Source of the DNA: Flavobacterium eburneipallidum
GTDB taxonomy: Bacteria > Bacteroidota > Bacteroidia > Flavobacteriales > Flavobacteriaceae
Direction: 5' to 3'
NCBI RefSeq assembly: GCF_027111355.2
Contig: NZ_CP114291.2
Span: forward strand, 496,001 to 560,000
Length of the DNA stretch: 64,000 nucleotides
The notes under the pieces were generated by a model that saw only the letters and a program-made list of their open reading frames with translations, had not been told where the DNA came from and ran no database searches. The translations under genes were made by a program, and so were the position numbers. Below are positions 34,382 to 43,638 of the stretch, one piece after another; position 1 is the stretch's first letter; every line of letters begins with the position of its first letter.

Positions 34382-35473
34382 TTAATTTTTGACGTTAGCT
34401 TCTGCCTTAAAATTAACTTGAAGCGTGCCTCCTGCTTCTACAACGGCATTGGTAATGTTGATTTGTTTAGGATAAGGCAAATCGAACGGATACCCATTCA
34501 TTTGAAACAAAAAGCCTTGACCATATATCCCTAAATCATCGCCATCAGAACCAGCATCAATAGCAGGAGAACCTGTTGCTAGTTTATAATTGTTGGTATA
34601 TAAAAATCCTGGATTTGAAGGTGTGCCAATAGTAACAAATTGTGGATTGGTATTGTTTAGGTTATTCGTTCCAGAAAGTGTGGCAACAGACCCTCCTCCA
34701 TAATCAAAAGTCAAACAGTTTTGAAAGTTGATAGTACTGTTGTTAGCAGTGATTGATGATATTACGGCAGTCGTTCCCAAAACAAACATATTGTTGTTCA
34801 TAGTAGGGTTTAAGCAATTATTAAAAAAGGTGTTGGTGGCACCATTGAAGTTCATAATTATTAAATTATTTGAAACGGTATCAGAGGCTATCAAATAATT
34901 AAAAATAGCAGAAGTTGGACTTGTATTTGAAACCATATTGAAAATATTGTGCGAAATAATATTGTTGGCATGTGCGGTACTATTAAAATAGATTGAAAAT
35001 CCACCAGTAGAATTAAATAGATTCCCTTGAATAATATAATTGTAGGCTTGATAAAAATTCAAATAACCGGTAATGCGATTATTTTGTATCAGTATGTTGT
35101 TGAAAGCAAACTCGTTTTGATCACTAATTGTCCCGATTTCTAGTCCAGATATTGATGAGCCAGATGCGTTCGTTGCTTCTGTTGCATTTCTAGATAGTGA
35201 AATAGAAGGTAAGATAGCGTGCTCACCATTTGCCAATTCAGGACCATGACCAATGCCTCTTAAGTGAATTTTCTTTTTAATAGATAATCCACCATAACTA
35301 TTTGGAGATGGATGAATGTAGATAAAATCCCCTGCTTGAGCAGCATCATGTGCCGCTTGTACAGAGCTAAATTGTGCGGTGGTTCCAGGTCTGTTATCCA
35401 CAGTCCAAGTAGTTTGTGCAAAACTGGCGACGCTTACAAGCATCAAGCCAACATAAAGTGTAATTGTTTTCAT
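34382..35473 (-). CDS. Secreted right-handed beta-helix protein
   Basis: 363 residues. A signal peptide (about 1-19) is followed by a beta-helix-like region with repeated NNIIxNNxF-type turns and many Asn/Ser residues, as in polysaccharide-binding or lyase-like parallel beta-helices. The SIKKKIHLRGIGHG segment near 62-75 starts the helix. It lacks the sorting tail seen in the two neighbouring operon genes, so it may stay in the periplasm or be exported with a partner. The 18-base gap to the upstream gene suggests co-transcription. Confidence 0.8.
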   Translation of the reverse strand: MKTITLYVGLMLVSVASFAQTTWTVDNRPGTTAQFSSVQAAHDAAQAGDFIYIHPSPNSYGGLSIKKKIHLRGIGHGPELANGEHAILPSISLSRNATEATNASGSSISGLEIGTISDQNEFAFNNILIQNNRITGYLNFYQAYNYIIQGNLFNSTGGFSIYFNSTAHANNIISHNIFNMVSNTSPTSAIFNYLIASDTVSNNLIIMNFNGATNTFFNNCLNPTMNNNMFVLGTTAVISSITANNSTINFQNCLTFDYGGGSVATLSGTNNLNNTNPQFVTIGTPSNPGFLYTNNYKLATGSPAIDAGSDGDDLGIYGQGFLFQMNGYPFDLPYPKQINITNAVVEAGGTLQVNFKAEANVKN

Positions 35474-35491
35474 AATTTTTTAATTTATTTG

Positions 35492-38032
35492 TTACTGTTT
35501 GATAATTTTTTGAGCATAATTATAGCCTTCATTTTCAATATTCAGAATGTAAATTCCGTTTTGAGAATGGGTTAAATCCAATACTTTGTTTTCCGAAATT
35601 TTTCTCGATTGATGAATTATTCTTCCGTTTAAATCAAAAACTTTTATGGAAGCATTTTCTATATTTTGATTTGAACTAATGTTGAAAATTCCTGAAGATG
35701 GATTGGGATAAACAGTTAAAGATTGTTTTATAAATTCTTCGGTTGATAATGCTGTTAACTCACCTGGTAATATTCTTGCAATGCGACCCACTGTAACGCC
35801 GTTATAAAGAATAAAAACTCCTGAAATTAAAATTTTTCCGTCTGGCTGAATTATAATATTGTCAACACCGCTGCTTATTCCTTGATTGTTAGCAGTCCCC
35901 GTTCCTGCAATAAAAGAAGTATCAAGGGTTCCGTCGGTATTGAGTCGGGCTATATTTAAAATTGGAGTACCTCCATAAGAAGTAATAGTTCCTCCTATTA
36001 TGATTTTTCCATCCGATTGTATTTCCATCGAAGAAGGATTAGTATATGGATTTGTTCCTGTATTTGTAAAAAACATTGATTTTGCTACAAAAGTAGGGTC
36101 TAATGATCCATCTGCATTAAGACGTGCCAGTCCTGGTGGTGGACTATTCACACCAGTATAACCAACGAAAGTTCCAGAGATTAACAATTTTCCATCAGAC
36201 TGTATTTTAACTACATCTACACTCCATTGAACTGAAATTCCTAGATTAAATGTTGTGTCAATTGTCCCATTAATATTGAGTCGGGCTATACATTCTTTAG
36301 ATGTGCCATTATATTTTTTAAAATTTCCTGCAATTATGATTTTTCCATCTTTTTGTAGAACTATGGAATAAATGACATTATCTGGTCCAGTTCCCGGGTC
36401 AAAAGTGGTATCAAGTGTACCATCAATATTAAGCCGGGCAAACCTATTTCTTGTAATGCCATTAAAAGTGGTAAATAGTCCTGAAATCAAAATTTTTCCA
36501 TCAGTTTGTACAGCAATTGAATAAATACTGTTATTTAGTCCTGTTCCTATATTGAAACTAGTATCCAATGTTCCATCAGTATTAATTCGGGCTATACCAT
36601 TTCTTGAAACACCATTATAATTGGCAAATCGTCCTCCAATTAAAATTTTCCCATCAGATTGTGTTGTGATGGCATAAACAGAACTACTGGGTCCTGTTCC
36701 CGTATTAAAACTAGTATCGAGCGTTCCATCAGCGTTCACACGAACTAATCTTTTTGTTGCAATACCATTATAAGAATTGACATATTCTCCTGTGATTAAA
36801 GTTTTTCCATCGGATTGTAATGCCATACAACTAATTGATTGAGTAGATCCACTCCCAAATCCTCCCGGATTTAAGAAACTAGTATCAAGCTTTCCGTCAG
36901 CATTCAGTTGGGCAAGTCTGCCTATTAAAGTATTGTTATAAGAAGTAAATCTTCCTCCAATTACAATTTTTCCATCTGTTTTTATAGCGATGGAAGAAAT
37001 ACTTTCATTTGCACCCGTTCCTGAATCAAAAGAGTTGTCTAATGTCCCATCTGTATTTAATCTTGCTATACTGTTTTTGGCAGAACCATTATAGGTTGTA
37101 AATACACCTCCAATCAAAATTTTTCCGTCGGACTGAATTGCGATACTTTCAATAGTTGAATTAGTCCCAGTTCCCATATTAAAAGTGTTGTCTAATGTTC
37201 CATTAGGATTCAGTCTTGCTAGACAGCTTCTTGGTGTAAAATTGTAAGCGGAAAAGTATCCGCCAATTAAAATTTTTCCGTCAGCCTGAATGGCAACGGC
37301 TTCTATTCCATAGGCTCCATTTCCTGAATAAAAAGAGGTGTCAAGCGTTCCATCAGTATTTAGTCGGGCAATATTTTTACTAGTCATACCATTATAGGAG
37401 GAAAAATAACCTACTATTATAATTTTCCCATCACTTTGAATAGCTAATTTAGTGACTCCTCCATTTGGTCCTGTTCCATTGTCAAATGTAGTGTCAAGTG
37501 CTCCATCGGGTTCTAATCTTACAATTTTAGTTGCTCCAAAACCATTGCTGGCAGTATAAGTTCCTGCAACAAGAATATTTCCGTTTGCTTGTACTACAAA
37601 AGAAGAACAAGAATTTAAACCAGTGGCTGGAATAAAACTGGCATCAACTGTTCCATCTGTATTTAGTCGGGCAATCTTATTTTTGGTAATACCATTAAAT
37701 GCAGTAAAACCTCCTATGATTAAAATTTTCCCGTCTGATTGTAACGCTATTGAAGAAATATTTCCGTTAGCTCCAGTTCCTATATCAAAAGAGCTGTCTA
37801 GTGTTCCATCAGCGTTCAGTCGCATGATACGGTTTTTGGACTTATAATCATAACTCGTAAATTCTCCTGCTACAATTATTTTTCCATCTGCTTGTTCTAT
37901 AACAGATTTTACAGCACCGCTTGCACCTGCACCTATTATAGCATTAAAGGTTTTATCGATTTCTCCAGGTTGTGCATACATTCCTCCAATGATAAGGAAT
38001 GAGAATAAATTTATGAGTAGTTTTTTTTTCAT
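35492..38032 (-). CDS. Secreted delta-60 repeat protein with T9SS tail
   Basis: 846 residues. A signal peptide is followed by about 14 delta-60 repeats of roughly 50 residues, recognisable by SDGKILIGGxFxxYNG units and the RLNTDGTLDTSFxxGTG linker. A type A T9SS sorting tail (about 770-846) closes with NIENEGYNYAQKIIKQ. Delta-60 repeats probably form a beta-propeller-like fold. It is first in the three-gene operon and lies behind a 16-bp palindrome shared with the response-regulator operon. The repeats give the DNA a periodic look that should not be mistaken for CRISPR. Confidence 0.88.
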   Translation of the reverse strand: MKKKLLINLFSFLIIGGMYAQPGEIDKTFNAIIGAGASGAVKSVIEQADGKIIVAGEFTSYDYKSKNRIMRLNADGTLDSSFDIGTGANGNISSIALQSDGKILIIGGFTAFNGITKNKIARLNTDGTVDASFIPATGLNSCSSFVVQANGNILVAGTYTASNGFGATKIVRLEPDGALDTTFDNGTGPNGGVTKLAIQSDGKIIIVGYFSSYNGMTSKNIARLNTDGTLDTSFYSGNGAYGIEAVAIQADGKILIGGYFSAYNFTPRSCLARLNPNGTLDNTFNMGTGTNSTIESIAIQSDGKILIGGVFTTYNGSAKNSIARLNTDGTLDNSFDSGTGANESISSIAIKTDGKIVIGGRFTSYNNTLIGRLAQLNADGKLDTSFLNPGGFGSGSTQSISCMALQSDGKTLITGEYVNSYNGIATKRLVRVNADGTLDTSFNTGTGPSSSVYAITTQSDGKILIGGRFANYNGVSRNGIARINTDGTLDTSFNIGTGLNNSIYSIAVQTDGKILISGLFTTFNGITRNRFARLNIDGTLDTTFDPGTGPDNVIYSIVLQKDGKIIIAGNFKKYNGTSKECIARLNINGTIDTTFNLGISVQWSVDVVKIQSDGKLLISGTFVGYTGVNSPPPGLARLNADGSLDPTFVAKSMFFTNTGTNPYTNPSSMEIQSDGKIIIGGTITSYGGTPILNIARLNTDGTLDTSFIAGTGTANNQGISSGVDNIIIQPDGKILISGVFILYNGVTVGRIARILPGELTALSTEEFIKQSLTVYPNPSSGIFNISSNQNIENASIKVFDLNGRIIHQSRKISENKVLDLTHSQNGIYILNIENEGYNYAQKIIKQ

Positions 38033-38126
38033 AATTATTGTTTTTTAGAATTTTGGGTATCTTTAAAATCAGGTGTTCAATTAGAATTTACACTGTAAAG
38101 TTCAAATAAAATGAAATGTCTTACAA

Positions 38127-38142
38127 TACGCAATTAAGAGTA
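38127..38142. promoter_or_regulatory. Candidate operator, TACGCAATTAAGAGTA
   Basis: A 16-bp near-palindrome sits 94 to 110 bases upstream of the delta-60 gene start. It matches 15 of 16 bases of the site at 40710-40725 upstream of the response regulator. It may be a binding site for that NarL-type regulator. Confidence 0.45.
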
Positions 38143-38225
38143 CTGCCGAATGTGATTTTAGGAGTTGTAAATCACTAAAAATCAATGTCTAGATGATTTG
38201 ACCTAATTCGATTTGTTATCGGGGC

Positions 38226-38252
38226 AAAAAAAAATACGCCCAATGGCGTATT
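38226..38252 (-). terminator. Hairpin terminator of the response regulator/kinase operon
   Basis: AATACGCC (38233-38240) pairs with GGCGTATT (38245-38252), followed on the minus strand by a run of nine T residues. It ends the operon that terminates at 38282. Confidence 0.85.
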
Positions 38253-38281
38253 CACTTTTCTTACATCTATTTTTGGTTGTA

Positions 38282-40030
38282 TTAAAAAGGAATTTTGATA
38301 CTGATTTTCAATCCATTATTGGATTCCATTTTCAAATCGCCTTTTAGATTGTTGATTCTTTTTTTAATGTTTACCAATCCATTACCGAATTTATTGGCTT
38401 TCTGCATCCCTTTACCGTTGTCCTCAATGGTAATTAAAAGAGCTTTTTTGTCTAGCGACGAAATGGTAATTATTATTTTAGTGGCATCAGCGTGTTTGAT
38501 AGAGTTATTCAGTATTTCTTTGATGGTAAAAAACAAATTTTTTCGAGTATTTCCGTTCAATATTTTAGTCGAAATACCTTCAATATCATCCGAAAAAAGC
38601 AATTTAATTTCAGTGCCATCTAGGAATTTGTAAGCATACTGTTTTACATATTCCGAAAAATTTTGAACGTTATTGTTATCGGTATTTAATGACCAGATAA
38701 ACGCATTGAGACGTTGGGAAATTTCAGAACTGGTATTGCTGATTTTGTCAATCAATATTTTTTGTTTGTCATTGGGATCGTAATTTTTCAATAAATTAGT
38801 GTTGATTAAAATGCTACTTAATTCACTACCAATATCATCGTGAAGGTCTTTACTAATTTCATTTTTCTGATCTAAAATGATTTTTTGCAACCTGTTTTTT
38901 CTTCTAATGATAACAATGATTAATATTAAAATGAATCCGAAAAAAATTGTAGCCAGAAGTTGTAAAACTTTGATGTTTTTCTGTTTATCCAGTTCATTGA
39001 TTTTGGATTGCAGTAATTTGTTTTCACTATTGATGTATTGATCTGTAATGTTTTGAATGTAAAAATTCCCGTTTTGATTGATGTTTTTTTCCAATTCCAA
39101 TAACTTTCCTTGGGTTGATAGCAATAAGTTTTTGTCATTTAGAGCTTGAAATTTAGCTAACGATTGCTCGTAAAAAAGTTTTTGAAAAGAAGCATTTACA
39201 GCGTGTTTTTTTATTAATTCTTCTCCTTTTTCAAAATAATATTTTGCCATTTGAGATGGATCAGAACAACATTCCATCAAATTTCCGTAACCCAACAAAG
39301 CAGTATCATAAATAGCCGCATTCAATGAAGTTGCGACGGTTTTTTTGAAATAAAATGTAGCAGAATCTTTTATGTTTTGTTTTAAAAATAACTCGCCAAA
39401 AGTGCGTTCCACATTAGCAATACATCTTTTGTCATTAAAATTTTTAGCAAAATCATAAGCTCTTTTATTATAAAAATAAGCCGAATCCAGTTGCTTGGTT
39501 TTGATTTTTAATTGGGCAAGATCATTGTAAATGTATTCTTTATTGATTTGGTATCTTTTACGACTGATATCCATTTTGACTGGAAAATAGTGCTTGGCTT
39601 TATGGAAAGAAGTTTCGGCTTTGGTTAATTTTCCCATTTCAAACCAGTTGATTCCTTCTATTAAATAAGCGTTAGAAAGATGCAAACTGTCCTTGGAAAT
39701 TTTGGCTAATGCAATAGCTTTTTGAGCTTCGTGTAAACCAAATTGATACAAACCTGAATAATAAAACAATTCTGACTGCAAGCTGTTTACATAATATTGC
39801 TGCTGGTCATCAGGATTTTTCAGAAGCATTTTTTTAGAATAATCCAGCCATTTTTGGGCTTCTTCAATTTGGTCGATTTCTAAATATTCTTCGGAAATTG
39901 CGGTTGCATTAGCGATTTTGCAACTGCTGGATTCACATTTTGCAAATGCCTTTTTTTGCTCTGAAATTGTTTTTTGAGGAAAAACAAAAACAGCGTAAAA
40001 TAGAAAAAATAAGAAGTAAATCCATTTCAT
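38282..40030 (-). CDS. Membrane TPR sensor histidine kinase
   Basis: 582 residues. A signal sequence is followed by a TPR-rich periplasmic region (about 25-340), a membrane helix near 353-376, and a LytS/NarX-type kinase. The H-box DLHDDIGSELSSIL (phospho-His near 395) and the ATPase EILNNSIKHADATKI / IEDNGKGM motifs are intact. It is encoded four bases after the response regulator and should phosphorylate it. The input signal is unknown; similar proteins occur in many flavobacteria. Confidence 0.9.
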   Translation of the reverse strand: MKWIYFLFFLFYAVFVFPQKTISEQKKAFAKCESSSCKIANATAISEEYLEIDQIEEAQKWLDYSKKMLLKNPDDQQQYYVNSLQSELFYYSGLYQFGLHEAQKAIALAKISKDSLHLSNAYLIEGINWFEMGKLTKAETSFHKAKHYFPVKMDISRKRYQINKEYIYNDLAQLKIKTKQLDSAYFYNKRAYDFAKNFNDKRCIANVERTFGELFLKQNIKDSATFYFKKTVATSLNAAIYDTALLGYGNLMECCSDPSQMAKYYFEKGEELIKKHAVNASFQKLFYEQSLAKFQALNDKNLLLSTQGKLLELEKNINQNGNFYIQNITDQYINSENKLLQSKINELDKQKNIKVLQLLATIFFGFILILIIVIIRRKNRLQKIILDQKNEISKDLHDDIGSELSSILINTNLLKNYDPNDKQKILIDKISNTSSEISQRLNAFIWSLNTDNNNVQNFSEYVKQYAYKFLDGTEIKLLFSDDIEGISTKILNGNTRKNLFFTIKEILNNSIKHADATKIIITISSLDKKALLITIEDNGKGMQKANKFGNGLVNIKKRINNLKGDLKMESNNGLKISIKIPF

Positions 40031-40034
40031 TTTT

Positions 40035-40661
40035 CTATCGTTTTAGATACATATTTACCGCTTCGACTCTAGTATTTACTTGTAGTTTTTCATAAATATG
40101 TTGAATGTGTTTCCGAACCGTTCCACCACTTATTTGAAGACTGTCGGCTACTTCTTTGTTCATTTTTCCAGTTGCCAAAAGTTCTAAAATTTCGTTTTCA
40201 CGAGGGGTTAATAAAAGTACACTTTCGTCAATAGCTTCAAATTTCGAAAAACTCGCTACCACTTTTCGGGCAATACTACTACTCATCGGACTTCCTCCAT
40301 CGAATAAATCGTTCAGCGCATCGATGATTTTGGTTGGACCTTCGGTTTTTAAAATATAGCCGCTGGCACCTGCTTTCAGACTTTTGAAAATAATCTCATC
40401 GTCTTCATACGAAGTACACATTAAAAAAAGAAGTTTAGGTTTTTTAGTTTTTAAAATCGAAACACATTCATAGCCATTATAGCCTGGTAAATTCACGTCC
40501 ATAAGTAGTGCATCAATTTCTATGGTAGGTACAATTTCTATGGCGGTTTCTGCATTTTCGAAAGTTCCAACGAGTTCAAACTGATCCGTAAACTGAATCA
40601 TCATAGCCATTGCTTCTCTCAAATCACGGTTATCTTCAACAATGCCTATCTTCTTTTTCAT
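40035..40661 (-). CDS. NarL-type response regulator
   Basis: 208 residues. The receiver domain (about 1-120) has the acidic pocket around IVEDN and the phospho-acceptor Asp near 55 in LLMDVNLPG, and Lys near 107. A LuxR-type helix-turn-helix follows (about 145-205), with LTPRENEILELLATGKMNKEV and QISGGTVRKHIQHIYEKL. It is the first gene of the operon with the kinase. A 16-bp palindrome lies 48 bases upstream of its start and recurs before the surface-protein operon, so self-regulation and control of that operon are plausible. Confidence 0.92.
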   Translation of the reverse strand: MKKKIGIVEDNRDLREAMAMMIQFTDQFELVGTFENAETAIEIVPTIEIDALLMDVNLPGYNGYECVSILKTKKPKLLFLMCTSYEDDEIIFKSLKAGASGYILKTEGPTKIIDALNDLFDGGSPMSSSIARKVVASFSKFEAIDESVLLLTPRENEILELLATGKMNKEVADSLQISGGTVRKHIQHIYEKLQVNTRVEAVNMYLKR

Positions 40662-40698
40662 CTTGCAAATTCTTTAAACAATATTAAAAATAATAAAC

Positions 40699-40706
40699 CA
40701 AATCTA
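40699..40706 (-). promoter_or_regulatory. Promoter -7 box of the response regulator operon
   Basis: On the minus strand, TAGATTTG lies three bases downstream of the palindrome and about 38 bases before the ATG, so a bound regulator would sit against the promoter. Confidence 0.5.
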
Positions 40707-40709
40707 AAA

Positions 40710-40725
40710 TACGCAATTAAGCGTA
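40710..40725. promoter_or_regulatory. Candidate operator, palindrome TACGCAATTAAGCGTA
   Basis: The outer arms TACGC and GCGTA are perfect inverses around AATTAA. The same motif with one change occurs at 38127-38142. Its place beside the -7 box suggests regulation of the response-regulator operon, most likely by its own product. Confidence 0.5.
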
Positions 40726-40753
40726 GGGAATACAAGATATTCATTTAAAATTT

Positions 40754-40883
40754 TTAGCCACGAATTACACAAATGAACACGAATTATGAATTGTATTAAT
40801 TACACGAATTATTAAAATTTATAGAATCGGAGTAATTCAATTTTGATAAAAATTAGTGACAATTGGTGTAATTCGTGGCTAAC
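40754..40883. repeat. Inverted repeat with TTAGCCACGAATTACAC ends
   Basis: The 17-base arms TTAGCCACGAATTACAC (40754-40770) and GTGTAATTCGTGGCTAA (40866-40882) are perfect inverses around 95 bases of AT-rich DNA with no frame. It resembles the cassette ends but holds no gene, so it may be an empty or very degraded element. Confidence 0.65.
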
Positions 40884-40959
40884 TTTTTTTTAAAAGCGAA
40901 TGTTTTACAAGGAATAAAATTAAACTATTAAATTGCATTAAATTACAATTAGTCCACAA

Positions 40960-41814
40960 ATGAAACTTTACCCTATAGAAACTGGAAATTTCAAGCTCGA
41001 TGGCGGAGCTATGTTTGGCGTTGTTCCTAAAACCATTTGGAACAAAACTAATCCTGCCGACAATAACAACCTGATTGATTTAGCTGCACGTTGCTTGCTT
41101 ATCGAAGACGGAAACCGCCTAATTCTGATTGATAACGGAATGGGAAACAAACAATCCGAGAAGTTTTTTGGTTATTATTCGCTTTGGGGAACTCATTCTT
41201 TAGACAACTCTTTGGAAAAGTATGGTTTTCACCGTGATGATGTTACCGATGTTTTTTTGACTCATTTGCATTTTGACCATTGTGGCGGAAGCGTCAATTG
41301 GAACAAAGATAAAACAGGTTATGAACTCGCTTTCAAAAACGCCAACTATTGGACGAATGAAAATCATTGGGAATGGGCAACAAAACCCAATGCCCGTGAA
41401 AAAGCTTCCTTTTTATCCGAAAATATTCTGCCTATTCAAGAAAGCGGACAATTGAATTTTATTGATAAACCAACTTCAGATTTTGAAATTTGTAATTTGG
41501 GATTTTATATTTTTTATGCTGATGGTCACACCGAAAAACAAATGATTCCACAAATCCAATATCAGGATAAAACCATTTGTTTTATGGCAGATTTGTTGCC
41601 AACCGTTGGGCATATTCCTTTGCCTTACGTGATGGGATACGACACCAGACCATTATTAACTATGCCCGAAAAGTCTAAATTTCTGAACACAGCCGCCGAA
41701 AATAATTATTATTTATTTTTGGAACACGATGCACACAACGAAATCATAACCGTTGAACAAACAGAAAAAGGGGTTCGATTGAAAGAGATTTTTAAGTGTG
41801 AGGACATTTTTTAA
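40960..41814 (+). CDS. Metallo-beta-lactamase-fold hydrolase
   Basis: 284 residues. The zinc-binding motif LTHLHFDHCGG (about 102-112) has the HxHxDH pattern, with further ligand candidates in YADGHTEKQ near 187-195 and FLEHDAHNE near 254-262. The substrate is not evident from the sequence; the family includes lactonases, glyoxalase II and quorum-quenching enzymes. It lies in a spacer with an inverted repeat, without a close operon partner. Confidence 0.88.
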   Translation: MKLYPIETGNFKLDGGAMFGVVPKTIWNKTNPADNNNLIDLAARCLLIEDGNRLILIDNGMGNKQSEKFFGYYSLWGTHSLDNSLEKYGFHRDDVTDVFLTHLHFDHCGGSVNWNKDKTGYELAFKNANYWTNENHWEWATKPNAREKASFLSENILPIQESGQLNFIDKPTSDFEICNLGFYIFYADGHTEKQMIPQIQYQDKTICFMADLLPTVGHIPLPYVMGYDTRPLLTMPEKSKFLNTAAENNYYLFLEHDAHNEIITVEQTEKGVRLKEIFKCEDIF

Positions 41815-41900
41815 TTTAGAAGTATTAACTAGTTATAGAATTATGATTAAAACATTTTTTGCTTTTTAACCACAATTCCTTTAGTTTTGAAAAAAAACGA

Positions 41901-43043
41901 ATGAAAGTATTTGATGTCGCCATAATTGGTAGTGGACCTGCAGGAGCTTCGGCAGCACTGGAATTGTCTAAAAGCGGAATTTCGACAGTAATTATTGAGA
42001 AAGAAATTTTACCAAGATATAAAACTTGTGGCGGCGGTTTCGTTTATCGAGGAAGAAAGAGTATGCCTTTTGATATCGCTTCTGTGGTAGAAAAAGAATT
42101 TTTTGAAGTAGATACTTATTTTGCCAATACCAATCTCAAATATACAACCCAAAGAAATCAACCCATTATCAGTATGATTATGCGGGATACTTTTGATAAT
42201 TTGATTGTAGAAAAATCAAAAGAAAACGGAGTTACGCTGTTGCAAAATCATAAGGTTTTAGATATTACATTTGGTGATATTCAAACCATTCACACATCCG
42301 AAGGCGATGTTCAAGCCAAGTTTATCATTGCTGGCGATGGTGCTTTAAGTCCTGTAGCCAAAATAGCGGGATGGAAAGAAACCCGAACCATAATTCCCGC
42401 ATTAGAATATGAAGTAGAAGTTCCTGCAGCCGATTTTGAACGATTGTCAAAAAATGTTCGCTTTGATGTAGATGCAATTCCTTTGGGTTATGGCTGGTGT
42501 TTTCCTAAAAAAAATCATTTATCCATTGGTGTTGGTGTTTTTGTCAAGACAAAACAAAAGATAGATTTAAAAAAATACTATGCCGATTATCTAAAAATTT
42601 TAGGCATTACTGAAATTATTAGCGAACAAGCTCATGGTTTTGTCATTCCTGTTTCGCCAAGAACAGATACTTTTGTTCAAAAGAATGTATTTTTGATAGG
42701 AGATTCAGCAGGATTTGCCGATCCATTAACGGCCGAGGGGATTTCGAATTCTATATTAAGTGGCGTTTTAGCGGCACAATCTATTGTCGAAAGTAATCTT
42801 GATTCAGCACAAGCGGCAACATTGTATCAACAAAAATTAGAGGATGGTATTCTGCCTGAAATTAAAACAGGAGTTCTTTTGTCTAAACTTTTCTATGAGA
42901 AAAAAAGAATGAGAAACCTTTTTCTCAAAAAATTTGGGCAACATTTAGCCGAAGCCATGACCGATGTTTTTATGGGTGATAGAAGTTATCCTAAAGATTA
43001 CAAAGCGTCTATTCGAAGAAAAATCAAGGAGGTTTTGTTTTGA
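41901..43043 (+). CDS. Geranylgeranyl reductase-type FAD-dependent oxidoreductase
   Basis: 380 residues from the ATG at 41901. The FAD motif IIGSGPAGASAA lies near 7-18, the YKTCGGGFVYRGR segment fits this family, and the second dinucleotide motif GDSAGFADPLTAEGI is near 265-279. The family reduces isoprenoid chains or prepares substrates in lipid and pigment pathways; the exact substrate is unknown. An upstream TTG at 41859 would add 14 residues before the FAD motif, without support, so the ATG is preferred. Confidence 0.88.
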   Translation: MKVFDVAIIGSGPAGASAALELSKSGISTVIIEKEILPRYKTCGGGFVYRGRKSMPFDIASVVEKEFFEVDTYFANTNLKYTTQRNQPIISMIMRDTFDNLIVEKSKENGVTLLQNHKVLDITFGDIQTIHTSEGDVQAKFIIAGDGALSPVAKIAGWKETRTIIPALEYEVEVPAADFERLSKNVRFDVDAIPLGYGWCFPKKNHLSIGVGVFVKTKQKIDLKKYYADYLKILGITEIISEQAHGFVIPVSPRTDTFVQKNVFLIGDSAGFADPLTAEGISNSILSGVLAAQSIVESNLDSAQAATLYQQKLEDGILPEIKTGVLLSKLFYEKKRMRNLFLKKFGQHLAEAMTDVFMGDRSYPKDYKASIRRKIKEVLF

Positions 43044-43638
43044 TTTAAGCAATGGTCAATATTTAATTTCCATACAAATTCATCCAAAATATAATTTGAG
43101 GAACTGTCAGTAAAGTGGGCAACAAAAACTGCCAATTTGAAAAATCAAAGTCACGTCATGAAAACTGTTTTTTCCAAACAAAAACTTCTCACACATACTC
43201 TTTAAGAAAGACAATAACCAATAAAAAACATTCTTTTAAATTTTTTAGCCAAATTTAAATCCTTAAATATCAATCTCTTTGAGATAAATTAACTCGTTGG
43301 GTGTAATTCATTTTTTTTTAAAACACATAGAAACATAGTTTTTTTATTAGTTCATTCTAGACGCTTCGCTTGATTTTAGTAAATCATAGCTATGTGAATC
43401 CAAGTATTGGTCTATCTAACTCTTTTTTCTATGATTCTATGCGTTTCAATTTTTACTATTTCTAAAAATTTAATAAATTACACCCAACGGGTTAAATTAA
43501 TACTACACAAGGTATTCTATGAGATACAACATTAAACAACTTAAAATTTGAATACAGTTTTTTTTTTTGTAACTAATTTAAAATGTAAATCCAAAATTAA
43601 AATTAAAACGTAACTTTAAAAGATACAATTTAATAATA
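43044..43638. other. 595-base spacer with nested inverted repeats
   Basis: No frame of useful length or motif is visible. It contains the inverted repeat at 43290-43494 and AT-rich DNA on both sides. Confidence 0.6.
43290..43494. repeat. Inverted repeat with CGTTGGGTGTAATT ends
   Basis: The left end TAACTCGTTGGGTGTAATT (43290-43308) is the near-inverse of AATTACACCCAACGGGTTA (43476-43494). Inside, ACATAGAAACATAG (43325-43338) faces CTATGATTCTATG (43430-43442). The unit is about 205 bases and contains no gene, so it may be an empty cassette or a MITE-like element. Confidence 0.65.

Noticed and set aside
35760..37950. Regular spacing that could suggest a CRISPR array
   Set aside because: The period comes from about 14 delta-60 protein repeats in one long open frame; the repeats are not identical and have no spacer/repeat structure.
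41859..41900. TTG start giving 14 extra residues for the flavoprotein
   Set aside because: The extra residues are not like the family and the ATG at 41901 is close to the FAD-binding motif.
43141..43206. Possible tiny ORF in the large spacer
   Set aside because: Fifteen codons with no family features; nothing supports expression.
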